Assembly (NCBI RefSeq): GCF_002090055.1
Contig: NZ_BBRH01000014.1
Location: forward strand, 62,001-126,000
Length of the DNA: 64,000 nt
Origin: Demequina sp. NBRC 110051
GTDB lineage: Bacteria > Actinomycetota > Actinomycetes > Actinomycetales > Demequinaceae
Reading direction: 5' to 3'
Position numbers and translations under genes: made by a program. Numbering within the stretch: position 1 is the first letter of the stretch; each line of letters opens with the position of its first letter. Below the pieces are notes generated by a model. It was not told where the DNA came from. It worked only from the letters and a program-made list of their open reading frames with translations, and ran no database searches. Shown piece by piece: positions 53,603 to 62,477 of the stretch.

Positions 53603-55773
53603 GCGAGCGCTCCTTCCGTCACGCGCGCGGGTGCGATGGCGACCGCGGTGACCTTGAACTCGGGCATCCCACTGATGGGGTCGGTGACGTCGTTGGTGAG
53701 GCGGTTGGCGCTTCCCTGGCCCGCCCAGTGGAAGGGCATGAACACCGTGTCGGGACGCGTGGCCTCGGTGATCCGCACCGTCGCGAGGCCCTCGCCGCGT
53801 GCGGTCGTCAGGTTGGCCAGGCCGCCCTCGGTCAGGCCCAGGCGGTCGGCGAGCAGCGGGTGCACCTCGACGAACGGCTCGGGCTGCGCCGCGTTCAGCT
53901 CTGCGACGCGGCGGGTCTGCGCACCGGACTGGTAGTGCTGCAGCACGCGACCGGTGATGAGATACAGCGGCGCGTCGCCGCGCACGTCGTCGTCGGGCGC
54001 ATGGTGGTCGACGGCGATGAGGCGCGCCTTCCCGTCCGGCGTCGGGAAGGCGTCGAGGAACACCCGCGGCGTTCCCTCATGCCCCTCACCCCGCACCGGC
54101 CAGTACAGCGCCTCGCCGCGGTCGAGTCGCTCGTAGGTGACGCCCGAGTAGTCGGCCTTGCCTCCGGCGGATGCCGCGGCGAGCTCCGTAAACACCGTCG
54201 CCGCGTCCGTGGGGAAGCCGCGGTCGACACCCAGGCGGGCCGCGAGCCGATTGAGGATCCACAGCTCCGATCGCGCGTTGCCGGGGGCTTCGACGGCCTG
54301 GCGTCGGCGGATGATGCGACCCTCGAGGTTGGTCATGGTGCCCTCCTCCTCCGCCCACTGGGTGACGGGGAGGATGACGTCCGCGAGCAGCGCGGTCTCG
54401 GACGGCACCAGGTCGGCCACCACTAGGAGGTCGAGACGGCCGAGGGCCTCGCGGACCTTGTCCGCGTTTGGTGCGGACACGACGACATTGCTGCCGTGCA
54501 CGAGGAGGGCCTTGGGGCCGTCGGCCGTGCCCAAGGAGTCGAGCAGCCGGATGGCCGGGACGCCCGGGCCGGGCAGCGAGCCGGGGTCCACGCCCCACAC
54601 GCCGGCGACATGTTCCCGCGCGGCGGGATCGGTAATCATCCGGTAGCCGGGCAGCTGGTCGGACTTCTGGCCGTGCTCCCGGCCGCCCTGGCCATTGCCC
54701 TGACCCGTGACGGGACCGAAACCCGAGCCCTCGCGGCCGATCAGCCCCAGCAGGAGTGCCAGGTTGATCGCGGCGGTGACTCCGGCGGTGCCCTGGCTCA
54801 TCTGCTCGAGACCTCGACCGGTGAGGACGTAGGCACCGCGCCCGCCGCGCGACGGCGAGGCGGCGGCGAGCAGACGCGCGGTGCGGCGCAGCTCGTCGGC
54901 GGGGATACCGCACACCTGCTCGGCACGCTCGGGCCACCAGCCTGCGACGGAGCGGCGCACGTCATCCAGTCCTGTGGTGCGCTGGGCGAGGTAGTCAGCG
55001 TCCGCCAGACCCTCGGCGAGCACCACGTGGGCGAGTGCGAGCAGCACCACTAGGTCCGTGCCGGGCACGGGTGCGAGGTGAATGCCCTTGGCCTCGTGGG
55101 TCAGCTTCGCCGTGACCGTCTCGCGCGGGTCGACGACCACGAGGCCGCCGCGCTCGCGCGCACCGGCGAGGTGCTGCACGAAGGGAGGCATGGTGACGCC
55201 CATGTTGGAGCCCACGACGAGCACCGCATCGGCCCCGCCCAGGTCCGACAGCGGGAAGCCGAGCCCGCGATCCATGCCGAGCGAGCGGTTGGAGGCCGCC
55301 GCGGCCGACGACATGCAGAACCGGCCGTTGTAGTCGATGTAGGGCGTACGCAGGACGGTCCGAGCGAACTTGCCCAGCGCGTACGCCTTCTCGTTGGTGA
55401 GGCCCCCGCCGCCGAAGATCGCTATGGCGTCGCGCCCATGCGCGGCCTGCAGCGACTCGATGCGACCGGCGACGAGGTCGAGTGCCTCGTCCCAGCCCGC
55501 CTCGCGGAAGCCGCCGTCGGCGGTGCGGATCATCGGGACCGTGATGCGGTCCTTGGCACGCAGGACCTCGGCCGAGGTCCAGCCCTTCTGGCACAGCCCG
55601 CCCCGGTTCGTGGGGAACTGGCGACCCGAGACCTCGACCGGAAGTGCGGCATCGGCCGCAGTCCTGGTGAGGGTCTGCGCGCACTGCAAGGCGCAGTACG
55701 GGCAGTGGGTCGCGACCGCGCCACCCGGGGCGCTGAGGGCCCCGGGCGACGTGGTGCCGTGCGATGCGGGCAC
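53599..55773 (-). CDS. nasA: Assimilatory nitrate reductase catalytic subunit, molybdopterin type
   Basis: 724 aa from GTG 55773, 2 nt after narK, chosen because the [4Fe-4S] motif CPYCALQC starts soon after; longer starts overlap narK. GLCQKGW completes the cluster, RFCMSSAAAASNRSLG carries the Mo-ligand cysteine, and the C-terminal molydopterin dinucleotide-binding domain ends WAGQGSANRLTNDVTDPISGMPEFK. It reduces nitrate to nitrite in the cytosol and needs bis-MGD made by the mob/moa/moe genes here. Confidence 0.92.
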   Translation of the reverse strand: MPASHGTTSPGALSAPGGAVATHCPYCALQCAQTLTRTAADAALPVEVSGRQFPTNRGGLCQKGWTSAEVLRAKDRITVPMIRTADGGFREAGWDEALDLVAGRIESLQAAHGRDAIAIFGGGGLTNEKAYALGKFARTVLRTPYIDYNGRFCMSSAAAASNRSLGMDRGLGFPLSDLGGADAVLVVGSNMGVTMPPFVQHLAGARERGGLVVVDPRETVTAKLTHEAKGIHLAPVPGTDLVVLLALAHVVLAEGLADADYLAQRTTGLDDVRRSVAGWWPERAEQVCGIPADELRRTARLLAAASPSRGGRGAYVLTGRGLEQMSQGTAGVTAAINLALLLGLIGREGSGFGPVTGQGNGQGGREHGQKSDQLPGYRMITDPAAREHVAGVWGVDPGSLPGPGVPAIRLLDSLGTADGPKALLVHGSNVVVSAPNADKVREALGRLDLLVVADLVPSETALLADVILPVTQWAEEEGTMTNLEGRIIRRRQAVEAPGNARSELWILNRLAARLGVDRGFPTDAATVFTELAAASAGGKADYSGVTYERLDRGEALYWPVRGEGHEGTPRVFLDAFPTPDGKARLIAVDHHAPDDDVRGDAPLYLITGRVLQHYQSGAQTRRVAELNAAQPEPFVEVHPLLADRLGLTEGGLANLTTARGEGLATVRITEATRPDTVFMPFHWAGQGSANRLTNDVTDPISGMPEFKVTAVAIAPARVTEGALA

Positions 55774-55775
55774 GA

Positions 55776-57185
55776 TTAGACCCCCTGCATCCTCGCGCCC
55801 TTGCGCAGGTAGAACACCCACGTGAGCGCGGCCATCAGGAGGAAGACGCCGATGTAGATCTGGAGCGCGGGGACGATCGAGCCCTCGAAGGCCTCACGCG
55901 ACCACTTGTAGACGAAGGGGATGGCAAATCCACCGAAGGCTCCGATCGCGGAGATGATGCCGACCGCGCCCGCGCTTTGACGCTTGAAGTCGAGCGTGCG
56001 CTCCTCGCCGGGCTCGCCGTCGGCGTCGCGCAGGCGGTTGAAGATCGACGGGATCATCCGGTAGGTGGAGCCGTTGCCCAGGCCCGTGATGAGGAACAGC
56101 GCCATGAAGCTCACGAAGAACAGCGGTAGGTTCTCGCCCTGGACGCCCTGCACGGCGCTGAAGCCCGCGATAGCCATGAGCACGAACGCCGCGACGGTGA
56201 TGATCGAGCCGCCGAACCGGTCCGCGAGCTTGCCGCCGTAGGGGCGCGCGAGCGAGCCGAGCAGCGCGCCGAGGAAGCCCCAGCCGAGAGCGATGTCGGG
56301 GCGTTCGAACACCACCGTGAGGAGCGTGGGGAACGCCGCCGAGTAGCCGATGAACGATCCGAACGTGCCGACGTACAGGAACGACATCAGCCACGTGTGG
56401 CCGTGACGCAGCGAGCGCACGGTGGGCTTCGGGTCGGCCTTCGCCTCGCGCAGGTTGTCCATGAAGACGAAGGCGAGCACCGCGGCGATCACGGCGAGCG
56501 GGAGGTACACCAAGCCGGCCATCGCGAGGCCGATGCCGCCGATGCCGATGACGATCGGCACCAGCTTCTGGGCGACCGCGACGCCGATGTTGCCGCCCGC
56601 AGCGTTGAGCCCGAGTGCCCAGCCCTTGGCCTTGTCCGGGTAGAAGAAGGTGATGTTGGACATCGAGGAGGCGAAGTTTCCGCCGCCGAAGCCCGCGGTC
56701 GCGGCGATCGCGACGAGCACGCCGAAGGACGTCTCGGGCCGGCCGACCACCCACGCGAGTCCGGCGGTGGGGATGATCAGGAGCAGCGCCGAGATCACCG
56801 TCCAGTTGCGACCGCCGAAGATCGGCACGGCGAAGGTGTAGGGGATGCGCAGGAAGGCGCCGACGCCCGAGGCGACCGCGAGGAGCGTGAGGCCCTGCTC
56901 GGCGGTGAGAGCCCAGCCGTTGGCGCCGGTGGCGACCAGGTTGCCCGCGTCGTCGAACGTGCCGTACATGCGCACCACGACGATGGACCACAGCATCCAG
57001 ATGGAGAAGCCGATGTGCTCGGCGACGATAGAGAAGATGAGGTTGCGGAAGGCGATCGCCTTGCCCTTGGCCTCCCAGAAGACCTCGTCCTCCGGAGTCC
57101 AGCGCTCGATCCACCGGCCCTTACCGATGATTCCGGGCTCGACGGATGCGGATGCTGTCTGGTCCTGCCGGTCCTGAACAGTCAT
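55776..57185 (-). CDS. narK: Nitrate/nitrite transporter, NarK/NasA MFS family
   Basis: 469 aa from ATG 57185, which has GGAGGGG upstream. Twelve predicted helices; GFGGGNFASSMSNITFFYP and GWGFLGALLGSLARPYGGKLADRFGG are the nitrate signature and the MFS loop. It imports nitrate and may export nitrite. First gene of the 14-gene chain, downstream of a long promoter region with an inverted repeat. Confidence 0.94.
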   Translation of the reverse strand: MTVQDRQDQTASASVEPGIIGKGRWIERWTPEDEVFWEAKGKAIAFRNLIFSIVAEHIGFSIWMLWSIVVVRMYGTFDDAGNLVATGANGWALTAEQGLTLLAVASGVGAFLRIPYTFAVPIFGGRNWTVISALLLIIPTAGLAWVVGRPETSFGVLVAIAATAGFGGGNFASSMSNITFFYPDKAKGWALGLNAAGGNIGVAVAQKLVPIVIGIGGIGLAMAGLVYLPLAVIAAVLAFVFMDNLREAKADPKPTVRSLRHGHTWLMSFLYVGTFGSFIGYSAAFPTLLTVVFERPDIALGWGFLGALLGSLARPYGGKLADRFGGSIITVAAFVLMAIAGFSAVQGVQGENLPLFFVSFMALFLITGLGNGSTYRMIPSIFNRLRDADGEPGEERTLDFKRQSAGAVGIISAIGAFGGFAIPFVYKWSREAFEGSIVPALQIYIGVFLLMAALTWVFYLRKGARMQGV

Positions 57186-57275
57186 GACCCCTCCCCAGGG
57201 TTCCTTGTGATGTGAGAGTCCTCGCCATCGTTGGCTCTCGATCACCCCGCATCGGCGATCTTTCGGACACTCACC

Positions 57276-57322
57276 ACAGTAGGAAGGGGATGTTTCACCG
57301 GCCCGCGGCCTGTGTGAAACAT
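57276..57322 (-). promoter_or_regulatory. narK promoter region with a perfect 9-bp inverted repeat
   Basis: ATGTTTCAC (57290-57298) and GTGAAACAT (57314-57322) form a perfect 9-bp inverted repeat with a 15-nt spacer. A TACTGT (-10-like) lies at 57281-57276 on the minus strand, but no good -35 is present, which fits an activator-dependent promoter. Candidate proteins are the HemD-wHTH regulator (46823-47935), GlnR or the HTH-TOBE protein. The gap 57186-57599 holds this region and palindromic element copy 2; I see nothing else in it. Confidence 0.5.
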
Positions 57323-57443
57323 GGAGAAACTCTTCCTCACCTCACGGGAGGGGTCGGTGTGAAGTGAGGTCGCGGGGCCGGTCCCCGTCACCCGCGTCAC
57401 CCGTCACCTCCGGCGTTGTCCGTCGCCCCGGCACCACCCGTTC

Positions 57444-57522
57444 CGAAGTGACGGTGATCTGGACGACACACCGCGTACGCGACTTCACGCTACGGCGTGT
57501 CGCATTCATCACCGTCACTTCG
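57444..57522. repeat. 79-bp nested palindromic element, copy 2
   Basis: Outer 15-bp arms at 57444-57458 and 57508-57522 are identical to copy 1, as is the inner CGACAC (57464-57469) and GTGTCG (57497-57502); the loop (27 nt) is diverged but alignable (shared ACGCG and CGGC). It lies 78 nt beyond the hemL stop. The 3' flank GTGAC is also shared. The region just before it has degenerate GTCACCC repeats in place of the (GTCCC)10 seen at copy 1. Confidence 0.85.
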
Positions 57523-57599
57523 TGACACGAGCCGCACAACCCAGGGCACTCAGGACGTGCTCAGGCGCGGGAGAGAAGCCGCGCGGACGACGACGCGGT

Positions 57600-58898
57600 T
57601 TAGCGCGCGTGTGCCCAGGCAGCGGCCGCGGCCACGATCGCGTCGACGTCAGCCTCGGTGTGTTCGTTCGACAGGAACCACGTCTCGAAGGCGCTCGGCG
57701 GCAGGTAGACGCCGGCGTCGTGCATCGTGTGGAAGAACGATGCGAACGCCGCGGTGTCCTGCGCCGCCGCGTTCTCGAACGTCACCGGCGGCTCCGAGAG
57801 ACCCAGGAAGAACGAGAACAACGTGCCCGCGCGGCCCACGGCGTGCTCGACGCCCGCGGCGTCGAATGCCCCGGATACCCCAGCGATGAGGCGGTCGCCC
57901 AGCGTGCTCAGGTGTGTGTACACGTCGTCGGTGAGCAGGCGCATGGTGACGAGGCCAGCCGCCACCGCGACCGGGTTACCCGACAGGGTACCCGCCTGGT
58001 ACACCCGCCCGAGCGGAGCGAGCTGCTCCATCAGATCCGCGCGGCCACCGAGCGCAGCGACGGGCATGCCGCCGCCAATGACCTTGCCGAACGTGATGAG
58101 GTCGGGCTGCCAAGGCTCCAGGCCCGCGGCAAGGTCCGCGTCGCGCTCCACGCCCCAGTACCCGGCGGGGCCGGCGCGGAAGCCCGTGAGGACCTCGTCG
58201 ACGATGAAGACGGCGCCCTCATTGCGGCACAGGGTCGCGATCAGGCGGTTGAAGCCTCGCGGCGGCGCGACGGTGCCCATATTGGCGGGAGCGGCCTCGG
58301 TGATGACGGCCGCGATGGACTGGCCGTGCTCGGCGAAGGCTGCGGTGAGCGCGTCCTCGTCGCCGTAGGGCAGCACCAAAGTGTCCACGGCGGCTCCCTT
58401 AGTGACGCCCGCGGAGTCCGGCACGCCGGCCGTGGCGAGGCCCGAGCCCGCTGCCACCAGCAGTGAGTCCGAGTGACCGTGGTAGCAGCCAGCGAACTTC
58501 ACGATGACGTCGCGCCCGGTCGCGCCGCGCGCGAGTCGGATCGCGGTCATCGTCGCCTCGGTGCCGGTCGACACGAGGCGCACGCGCTCGGCGGGCGCGT
58601 AGCGGCCGCGGATCTCCTCGGCGAGCTCGACCTCGTGCTCCGTGGTGGCACCGAACGACAGCCCGCGCGCGGCGGCCTCCTGGACCGCCTGCACCACGGT
58701 CGGGTGGGCGTGACCCAGGATGGCGGGGCCCCAGGAGCCGACCAGGTCGATGTACTCCCGGCCGTCCGCGTCGGTGACGCGAGCGCCGCGAGCCGAGGCG
58801 ATCGGCACCGGCTCTCCCCCGACGCCATTCCAGGCGCGCACGGGCGAGTTCACGCCGCCGGGCAGGATGGCCGCGGCGCGGTCGGATCGGATACTCAC
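57600..58898 (-). CDS. hemL: Glutamate-1-semialdehyde 2,1-aminomutase
   Basis: 432 aa from GTG 58898, overlapping the hemB stop (GTGA). Class III aminotransferase fold with DEVLTGFR and the PLP lysine in ITFGKVIGGGMPVAALGG; YQAGTLSGNPVAVAAG is the family signature. It makes 5-aminolevulinate. Last gene of hemC-hemD-hemB-hemL; glutamyl-tRNA reductase (hemA) is not in the window. Confidence 0.97.
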   Translation of the reverse strand: MSIRSDRAAAILPGGVNSPVRAWNGVGGEPVPIASARGARVTDADGREYIDLVGSWGPAILGHAHPTVVQAVQEAAARGLSFGATTEHEVELAEEIRGRYAPAERVRLVSTGTEATMTAIRLARGATGRDVIVKFAGCYHGHSDSLLVAAGSGLATAGVPDSAGVTKGAAVDTLVLPYGDEDALTAAFAEHGQSIAAVITEAAPANMGTVAPPRGFNRLIATLCRNEGAVFIVDEVLTGFRAGPAGYWGVERDADLAAGLEPWQPDLITFGKVIGGGMPVAALGGRADLMEQLAPLGRVYQAGTLSGNPVAVAAGLVTMRLLTDDVYTHLSTLGDRLIAGVSGAFDAAGVEHAVGRAGTLFSFFLGLSEPPVTFENAAAQDTAAFASFFHTMHDAGVYLPPSAFETWFLSNEHTEADVDAIVAAAAAWAHAR

Positions 58899-59875
58899 AT
58901 GTCCTCCTTGAGCCACGCGGCGACCTCGAGGGCCGCATAGGTCAGCACAATGTCTGCTCCCGCACGCACGATCGAGGTCACGGCCTCGAGGTGGGCGGCG
59001 CGCCGGTCGATCCAGCCGCGCTCGGCGGCCGCCTCGATCTGCGCGTACTCCCCCGACACGTGATAGGCGGCCACAGGGACGGCCGATGCCGCGGCGACGT
59101 CCGCGAGCACGTCCAGGTACGGCAGGGCTGGCTTGACCATGACAACGTCGGCGCCCTCGGCCTCGTCGAGCGTGGACTCCACGAGCCCCTCGCGACGGTT
59201 GGCGGGGTCCATTTGGTAGGCCTTGCGGTCGCCGACGAGCTCGGACTCGACCGCCTCGCGGAACGGGCCGTAGGCGGCGGAGGCGTACTTGGCGCTGTAC
59301 GCGAGGATGCTGACCGAGGTGAAGCCCTCGGCGTCCAAGGCCGCCCGGATGACCGCGGTCTGGCCGTCCATCATCCCGCTGGGCGCCACGACGTCGGCCC
59401 CCGCGCGCGCCTGGGCGACGGCCATCGCGGCATAAATCTCGTTCGTGGCGTCGTTGTCGACGGTGCCGTCGGCGGCCAGGACGCCGCAGTGGCCGTGGTC
59501 CGTGAACTCGTCGAGGCACAGGTCCGCCATCACGACCAGGCGACCCCGAGAGGCCTTGGCCGCGCGCTCAATCGCGAGGTTGAGGATGCCGTCCGCCGCG
59601 CACGCGGCGGTCCCGGTCGCGTCGCGCACCTCGGGGATCGCGAACAGCATCACACCGCCGACGCCGGCCTCGGCGGCAGCGTCGATGACCGCGGGCAGCG
59701 CCTCAAGCGAGTGCTGCTGCACGCCCGGCAGCGACTCGATGTCGCGCGAGCCCTCGAGTCCCTCGCGCACGAACAGCGGCAGCACCAGCTGCGCGGGGTG
59801 CACGCGAGTCTCGCGTACCAGGCGGCGCATCGCCGGCGTGGTGCGCAGGCGCCGAGGGCGACGCGTGAGGCTCAC
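58895..59875 (-). CDS. hemB: Porphobilinogen synthase (5-aminolevulinate dehydratase)
   Basis: 326 aa. Active-site lysine in ADVVMVKPALPYLD, the other in LAYSAKYASAAYGPF. The metal loop reads DLCLDEFTDHGHCG, with only two of the three cysteines of zinc-type enzymes, so metal use may be mixed. It condenses two 5-aminolevulinates. Overlaps hemD by 4 nt. Confidence 0.97.
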   Translation of the reverse strand: MSLTRRPRRLRTTPAMRRLVRETRVHPAQLVLPLFVREGLEGSRDIESLPGVQQHSLEALPAVIDAAAEAGVGGVMLFAIPEVRDATGTAACAADGILNLAIERAAKASRGRLVVMADLCLDEFTDHGHCGVLAADGTVDNDATNEIYAAMAVAQARAGADVVAPSGMMDGQTAVIRAALDAEGFTSVSILAYSAKYASAAYGPFREAVESELVGDRKAYQMDPANRREGLVESTLDEAEGADVVMVKPALPYLDVLADVAAASAVPVAAYHVSGEYAQIEAAAERGWIDRRAAHLEAVTSIVRAGADIVLTYAALEVAAWLKEDM

Positions 59876-60702
59876 TGGTGTGCCTCCTCGGTGACCTCGT
59901 TACCCGGCTCAGCCACGGCATCGGCCGTCTCAGAAGGCCCGGAAAGGGCTTCGGTGAGACCGGTGAGGATGCCGTCATAGGACGGCGCCTGGGAGGTGGC
60001 GGCGATCGTGAGGCCCGCACCGCGCGCGGCGGCGGCGGTCATGTCGCCGATCGCGATCAGCATGACGTCGGGCGAGATGTCTGGCACGGTCGCCGCGAGA
60101 CGCTCGGCCACCGAGCCAGAGGTGAGCAGGACGGCGTCGATGGTGCCGTCGGCGAGCATGTGGCGCACGTCGGGGTCGGGGCCGTCGCCGTCGACCGTGC
60201 GGTACGCCTCGACGACGTCGACGGTCCAGCCCTTGCGGGCCAGGCCGCGCTCAAGCACGGGCGACGCGAGATTACCCAGGGGCGCGAGAACCTTGCCCGT
60301 GCCCTCGGGGAACTCGGCGACCATGCCGCGCGCGTTCTGCTTGTCGGTGGGGACCAGGGTAATCTCGAGGCCGAGGTCGGCGCACACCGAGCGCGTCGCC
60401 TCGCCCACGGTCGTCACCTTGGCCTCGGGCTGGGCATTGCCGAGCGACGTGCCGCGCCTGCGCGCGATGCGATCCATCGCGAGGACCGCGTTGCGGCTCG
60501 TGACGGCCATCCAGTCGTAGTCGCCCGCGCACCACGCCAACACAGCCTCCTCGAGCCGCTCAGGCTCGGACGACTCGGCGATCGCGATGAACTCGACCTC
60601 CTCGACGATGGCGCCGGCGGTGGCCAGGCGCTGCGCGAGGTGGCGGCGCTCGGCGGTCACGGGAACCAGCAGGCGCTTGCCCTCCAGAATCGACAGGTTC
60701 AC
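59872..60702 (-). CDS. hemD: Uroporphyrinogen-III synthase (haem pathway)
   Basis: 276 aa from GTG 60702, overlapping the hemC stop (GTGA). HemD fold with LVPVTAERRHLAQRLATAGA, AVTSRNAVLAMD, LLTSGSVAERLAA. Unlike the nitrate-operon relative at 46823-47935 it has no DNA-binding domain, only an acidic tail. It closes hydroxymethylbilane to uroporphyrinogen III, the branch point shared by haem and siroheme. Confidence 0.9.
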   Translation of the reverse strand: MNLSILEGKRLLVPVTAERRHLAQRLATAGAIVEEVEFIAIAESSEPERLEEAVLAWCAGDYDWMAVTSRNAVLAMDRIARRRGTSLGNAQPEAKVTTVGEATRSVCADLGLEITLVPTDKQNARGMVAEFPEGTGKVLAPLGNLASPVLERGLARKGWTVDVVEAYRTVDGDGPDPDVRHMLADGTIDAVLLTSGSVAERLAATVPDISPDVMLIAIGDMTAAAARGAGLTIAATSQAPSYDGILTGLTEALSGPSETADAVAEPGNEVTEEAHQ

Positions 60703-61619
60703 TTGGTGCCTCCCATCAGGCGCGCGGCGCCACGGCCGAGCAGGGTGTGTCCGGTGGAGCGTCCCAGCGCGGCGGCCTGTGCCACCGGGCCGGACGCGGT
60801 CTCGTTGAGGACGAGTGTGCCCGCGGTGTTCACGACGCGGGCGTGCAGGGTCAGGCGGGGTCCGTCGACGGTCGCGTAGGCCGCGACGGGGGCCGCACAG
60901 CCCGCCTCGAGCACCTGGAGCACGGTGCGCTCCGCGGTGACGGCGGCACGCGTGGCGGGGTCGTCGAGCGAGCGCACAATGTCCGCCCACGCGGGATCGG
61001 CGTCGGGCTTGATCTCGATGCTGAGCGCGCCCTGGCCGGGAGCCGGGACCATGGAGTCCTCCGCGAAGAACTCGGTGACGTCATCGCTGCGACCGAGCCG
61101 CGCTAGCCCGGCTGCGGCGAGCACCACGGCGTCGAACCCGTCGTGAAGCTTGCCCAGTCGGGTATCGACGTTGCCGCGGATGCCCTCGACGGTGAGATCG
61201 GGACGCAGCGCGAGCACCTGAGCGGCGCGGCGCGGCGAGCCGGTCCCCACGCGGGCGCCTGCGGGAAGGTCGGCGAGCGCCTCGCCGCGCGTGCACAGGG
61301 CGTCGCGCACGTCCTCGCGGGGCGGGACGGCAGCGAGCTCGATGTCCTCTGGTTGCACCACGGGGATGTCCTTGAGCGAATGCACCAGCAGGTCGCATTC
61401 GTCCGCGAGCAGTGCGTCACGCAGGGCATTCACGAACACGCCGGTCTGGCTCAGCCCCACCAGCGACGCGCGGTTCACGTCGCCCTCGGTCGTGATGTGG
61501 ACGAGCTCGACCTCGACGTCAACGCCGCGTGCGGCGGCCGCGGCTTCAATGTCGCGCGCCACCATGCCCGACTGGGTCGTGGCGAGCTGGGAGGCCCGCG
61601 TCCCAAGGCGAAGCTTCAT
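60699..61619 (-). CDS. hemC: Hydroxymethylbilane synthase
   Basis: 306 aa. RLGTRASQLATTQSG at the N-terminus, the LVHSLKDIP motif and the dipyrromethane-cofactor cysteine in VLEAGCAAPVAAY are characteristic. It polymerises four porphobilinogens. First gene of the hem operon; a 64-bp gap separates it from the CopC-like gene. Confidence 0.97.
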   Translation of the reverse strand: MKLRLGTRASQLATTQSGMVARDIEAAAAARGVDVEVELVHITTEGDVNRASLVGLSQTGVFVNALRDALLADECDLLVHSLKDIPVVQPEDIELAAVPPREDVRDALCTRGEALADLPAGARVGTGSPRRAAQVLALRPDLTVEGIRGNVDTRLGKLHDGFDAVVLAAAGLARLGRSDDVTEFFAEDSMVPAPGQGALSIEIKPDADPAWADIVRSLDDPATRAAVTAERTVLQVLEAGCAAPVAAYATVDGPRLTLHARVVNTAGTLVLNETASGPVAQAAALGRSTGHTLLGRGAARLMGGTK

Positions 61620-61683
61620 GGGTTCAACTCTTTCACAGGTTCGTGGGGCCGATGCCGGCCGTGGGTTCCGTGGCTGCGTGCGG

Positions 61684-62361
61684 CTACGCGGTAGGCCGGC
61701 GCCGCGTCACCATCGCGAGCGCGGTAGCGGCGCCGCCGATGACGACCGCCCCCACCACCCACCACAGCCATGCGGGGTTGTCGGACTCGGCGTCGCCCGT
61801 GGCGCTCGGCGAGGGCGACGGGGAGGCCGATGCCGACGGCGCCTCGGAGGCGGACTCCGTGGGCGAGTCCGTCGGGGACGGCACCGGTGCAGCGCTGGCT
61901 GCATCCGAGGGCTCGGCAGACGGGCTCGGGCTCGTGGTCCCTGCGTCTGTCGCGCCGTCCGGCGCGCCCTCGGTGGCCCCGTCGGGCACAAACGTGAAGT
62001 CGATGACACCCTCGATGGGGTGGCCGTCCTCGGCGACCACGCGCCACACGAGCTGCGCGTCGCCCGGCGCCAGGCCCGTTTCCACCGCCGCCGCGACCGT
62101 GTCCTCGGCCGGGAACGTGGGCTCGAGGGCAGTCGTGGTGCCCTCGGCGTCCACCAGGCTGAGCTCCGTGCCGATGTCGAGCAGGGTGCTCGTGAACTGC
62201 AGCGACACCTCGTCGAGAGTCGCCACGCTGTCGCCCTCTGCCGGCGTCGAGGACCGCAGATCCGTGTGCGCGTAGGCGGCCGTCGCGGGGACGAGCGCCG
62301 TGATGAGCGCCACCAGTGCGGCGAGGGCAACAACAACGGACGGACGTGCGGTGGCGGGCAT
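61684..62361 (-). CDS. CopC-domain secreted copper-binding protein, C-terminally anchored
   Basis: 225 aa from ATG 62361 (62370 also possible). A signal peptide (cleavage after AYA), then the CopC domain starting HTDLRSSTPAEGDSV with the N-terminal His that binds copper, a long Ser/Pro/Ala linker (about 130-190), and a C-terminal helix WLWWVVGAVVIGGAATALAMV with a basic tail. Related proteins deliver copper at the membrane. CopD is not fused here nor nearby. Confidence 0.88.
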   Translation of the reverse strand: MPATARPSVVVALAALVALITALVPATAAYAHTDLRSSTPAEGDSVATLDEVSLQFTSTLLDIGTELSLVDAEGTTTALEPTFPAEDTVAAAVETGLAPGDAQLVWRVVAEDGHPIEGVIDFTFVPDGATEGAPDGATDAGTTSPSPSAEPSDAASAAPVPSPTDSPTESASEAPSASASPSPSPSATGDAESDNPAWLWWVVGAVVIGGAATALAMVTRRRPTA

Positions 62362-62477
62362 GGTCGCCATTGTCCCACGCGCACTCGCCGCCCCTTCACG
62401 GTCCAGACACCCAAGATTCACCCGTGTTTTGCCTGGACTTCGCCCGGTCGGTGCCCCGCCGTGGCCACCATGGACAC

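Noticed and set aside
59872..60702. Two HemD genes as evidence of a duplication error
   Set aside because: The copies differ in sequence and architecture (one has a winged helix) and belong to different operons with different roles.
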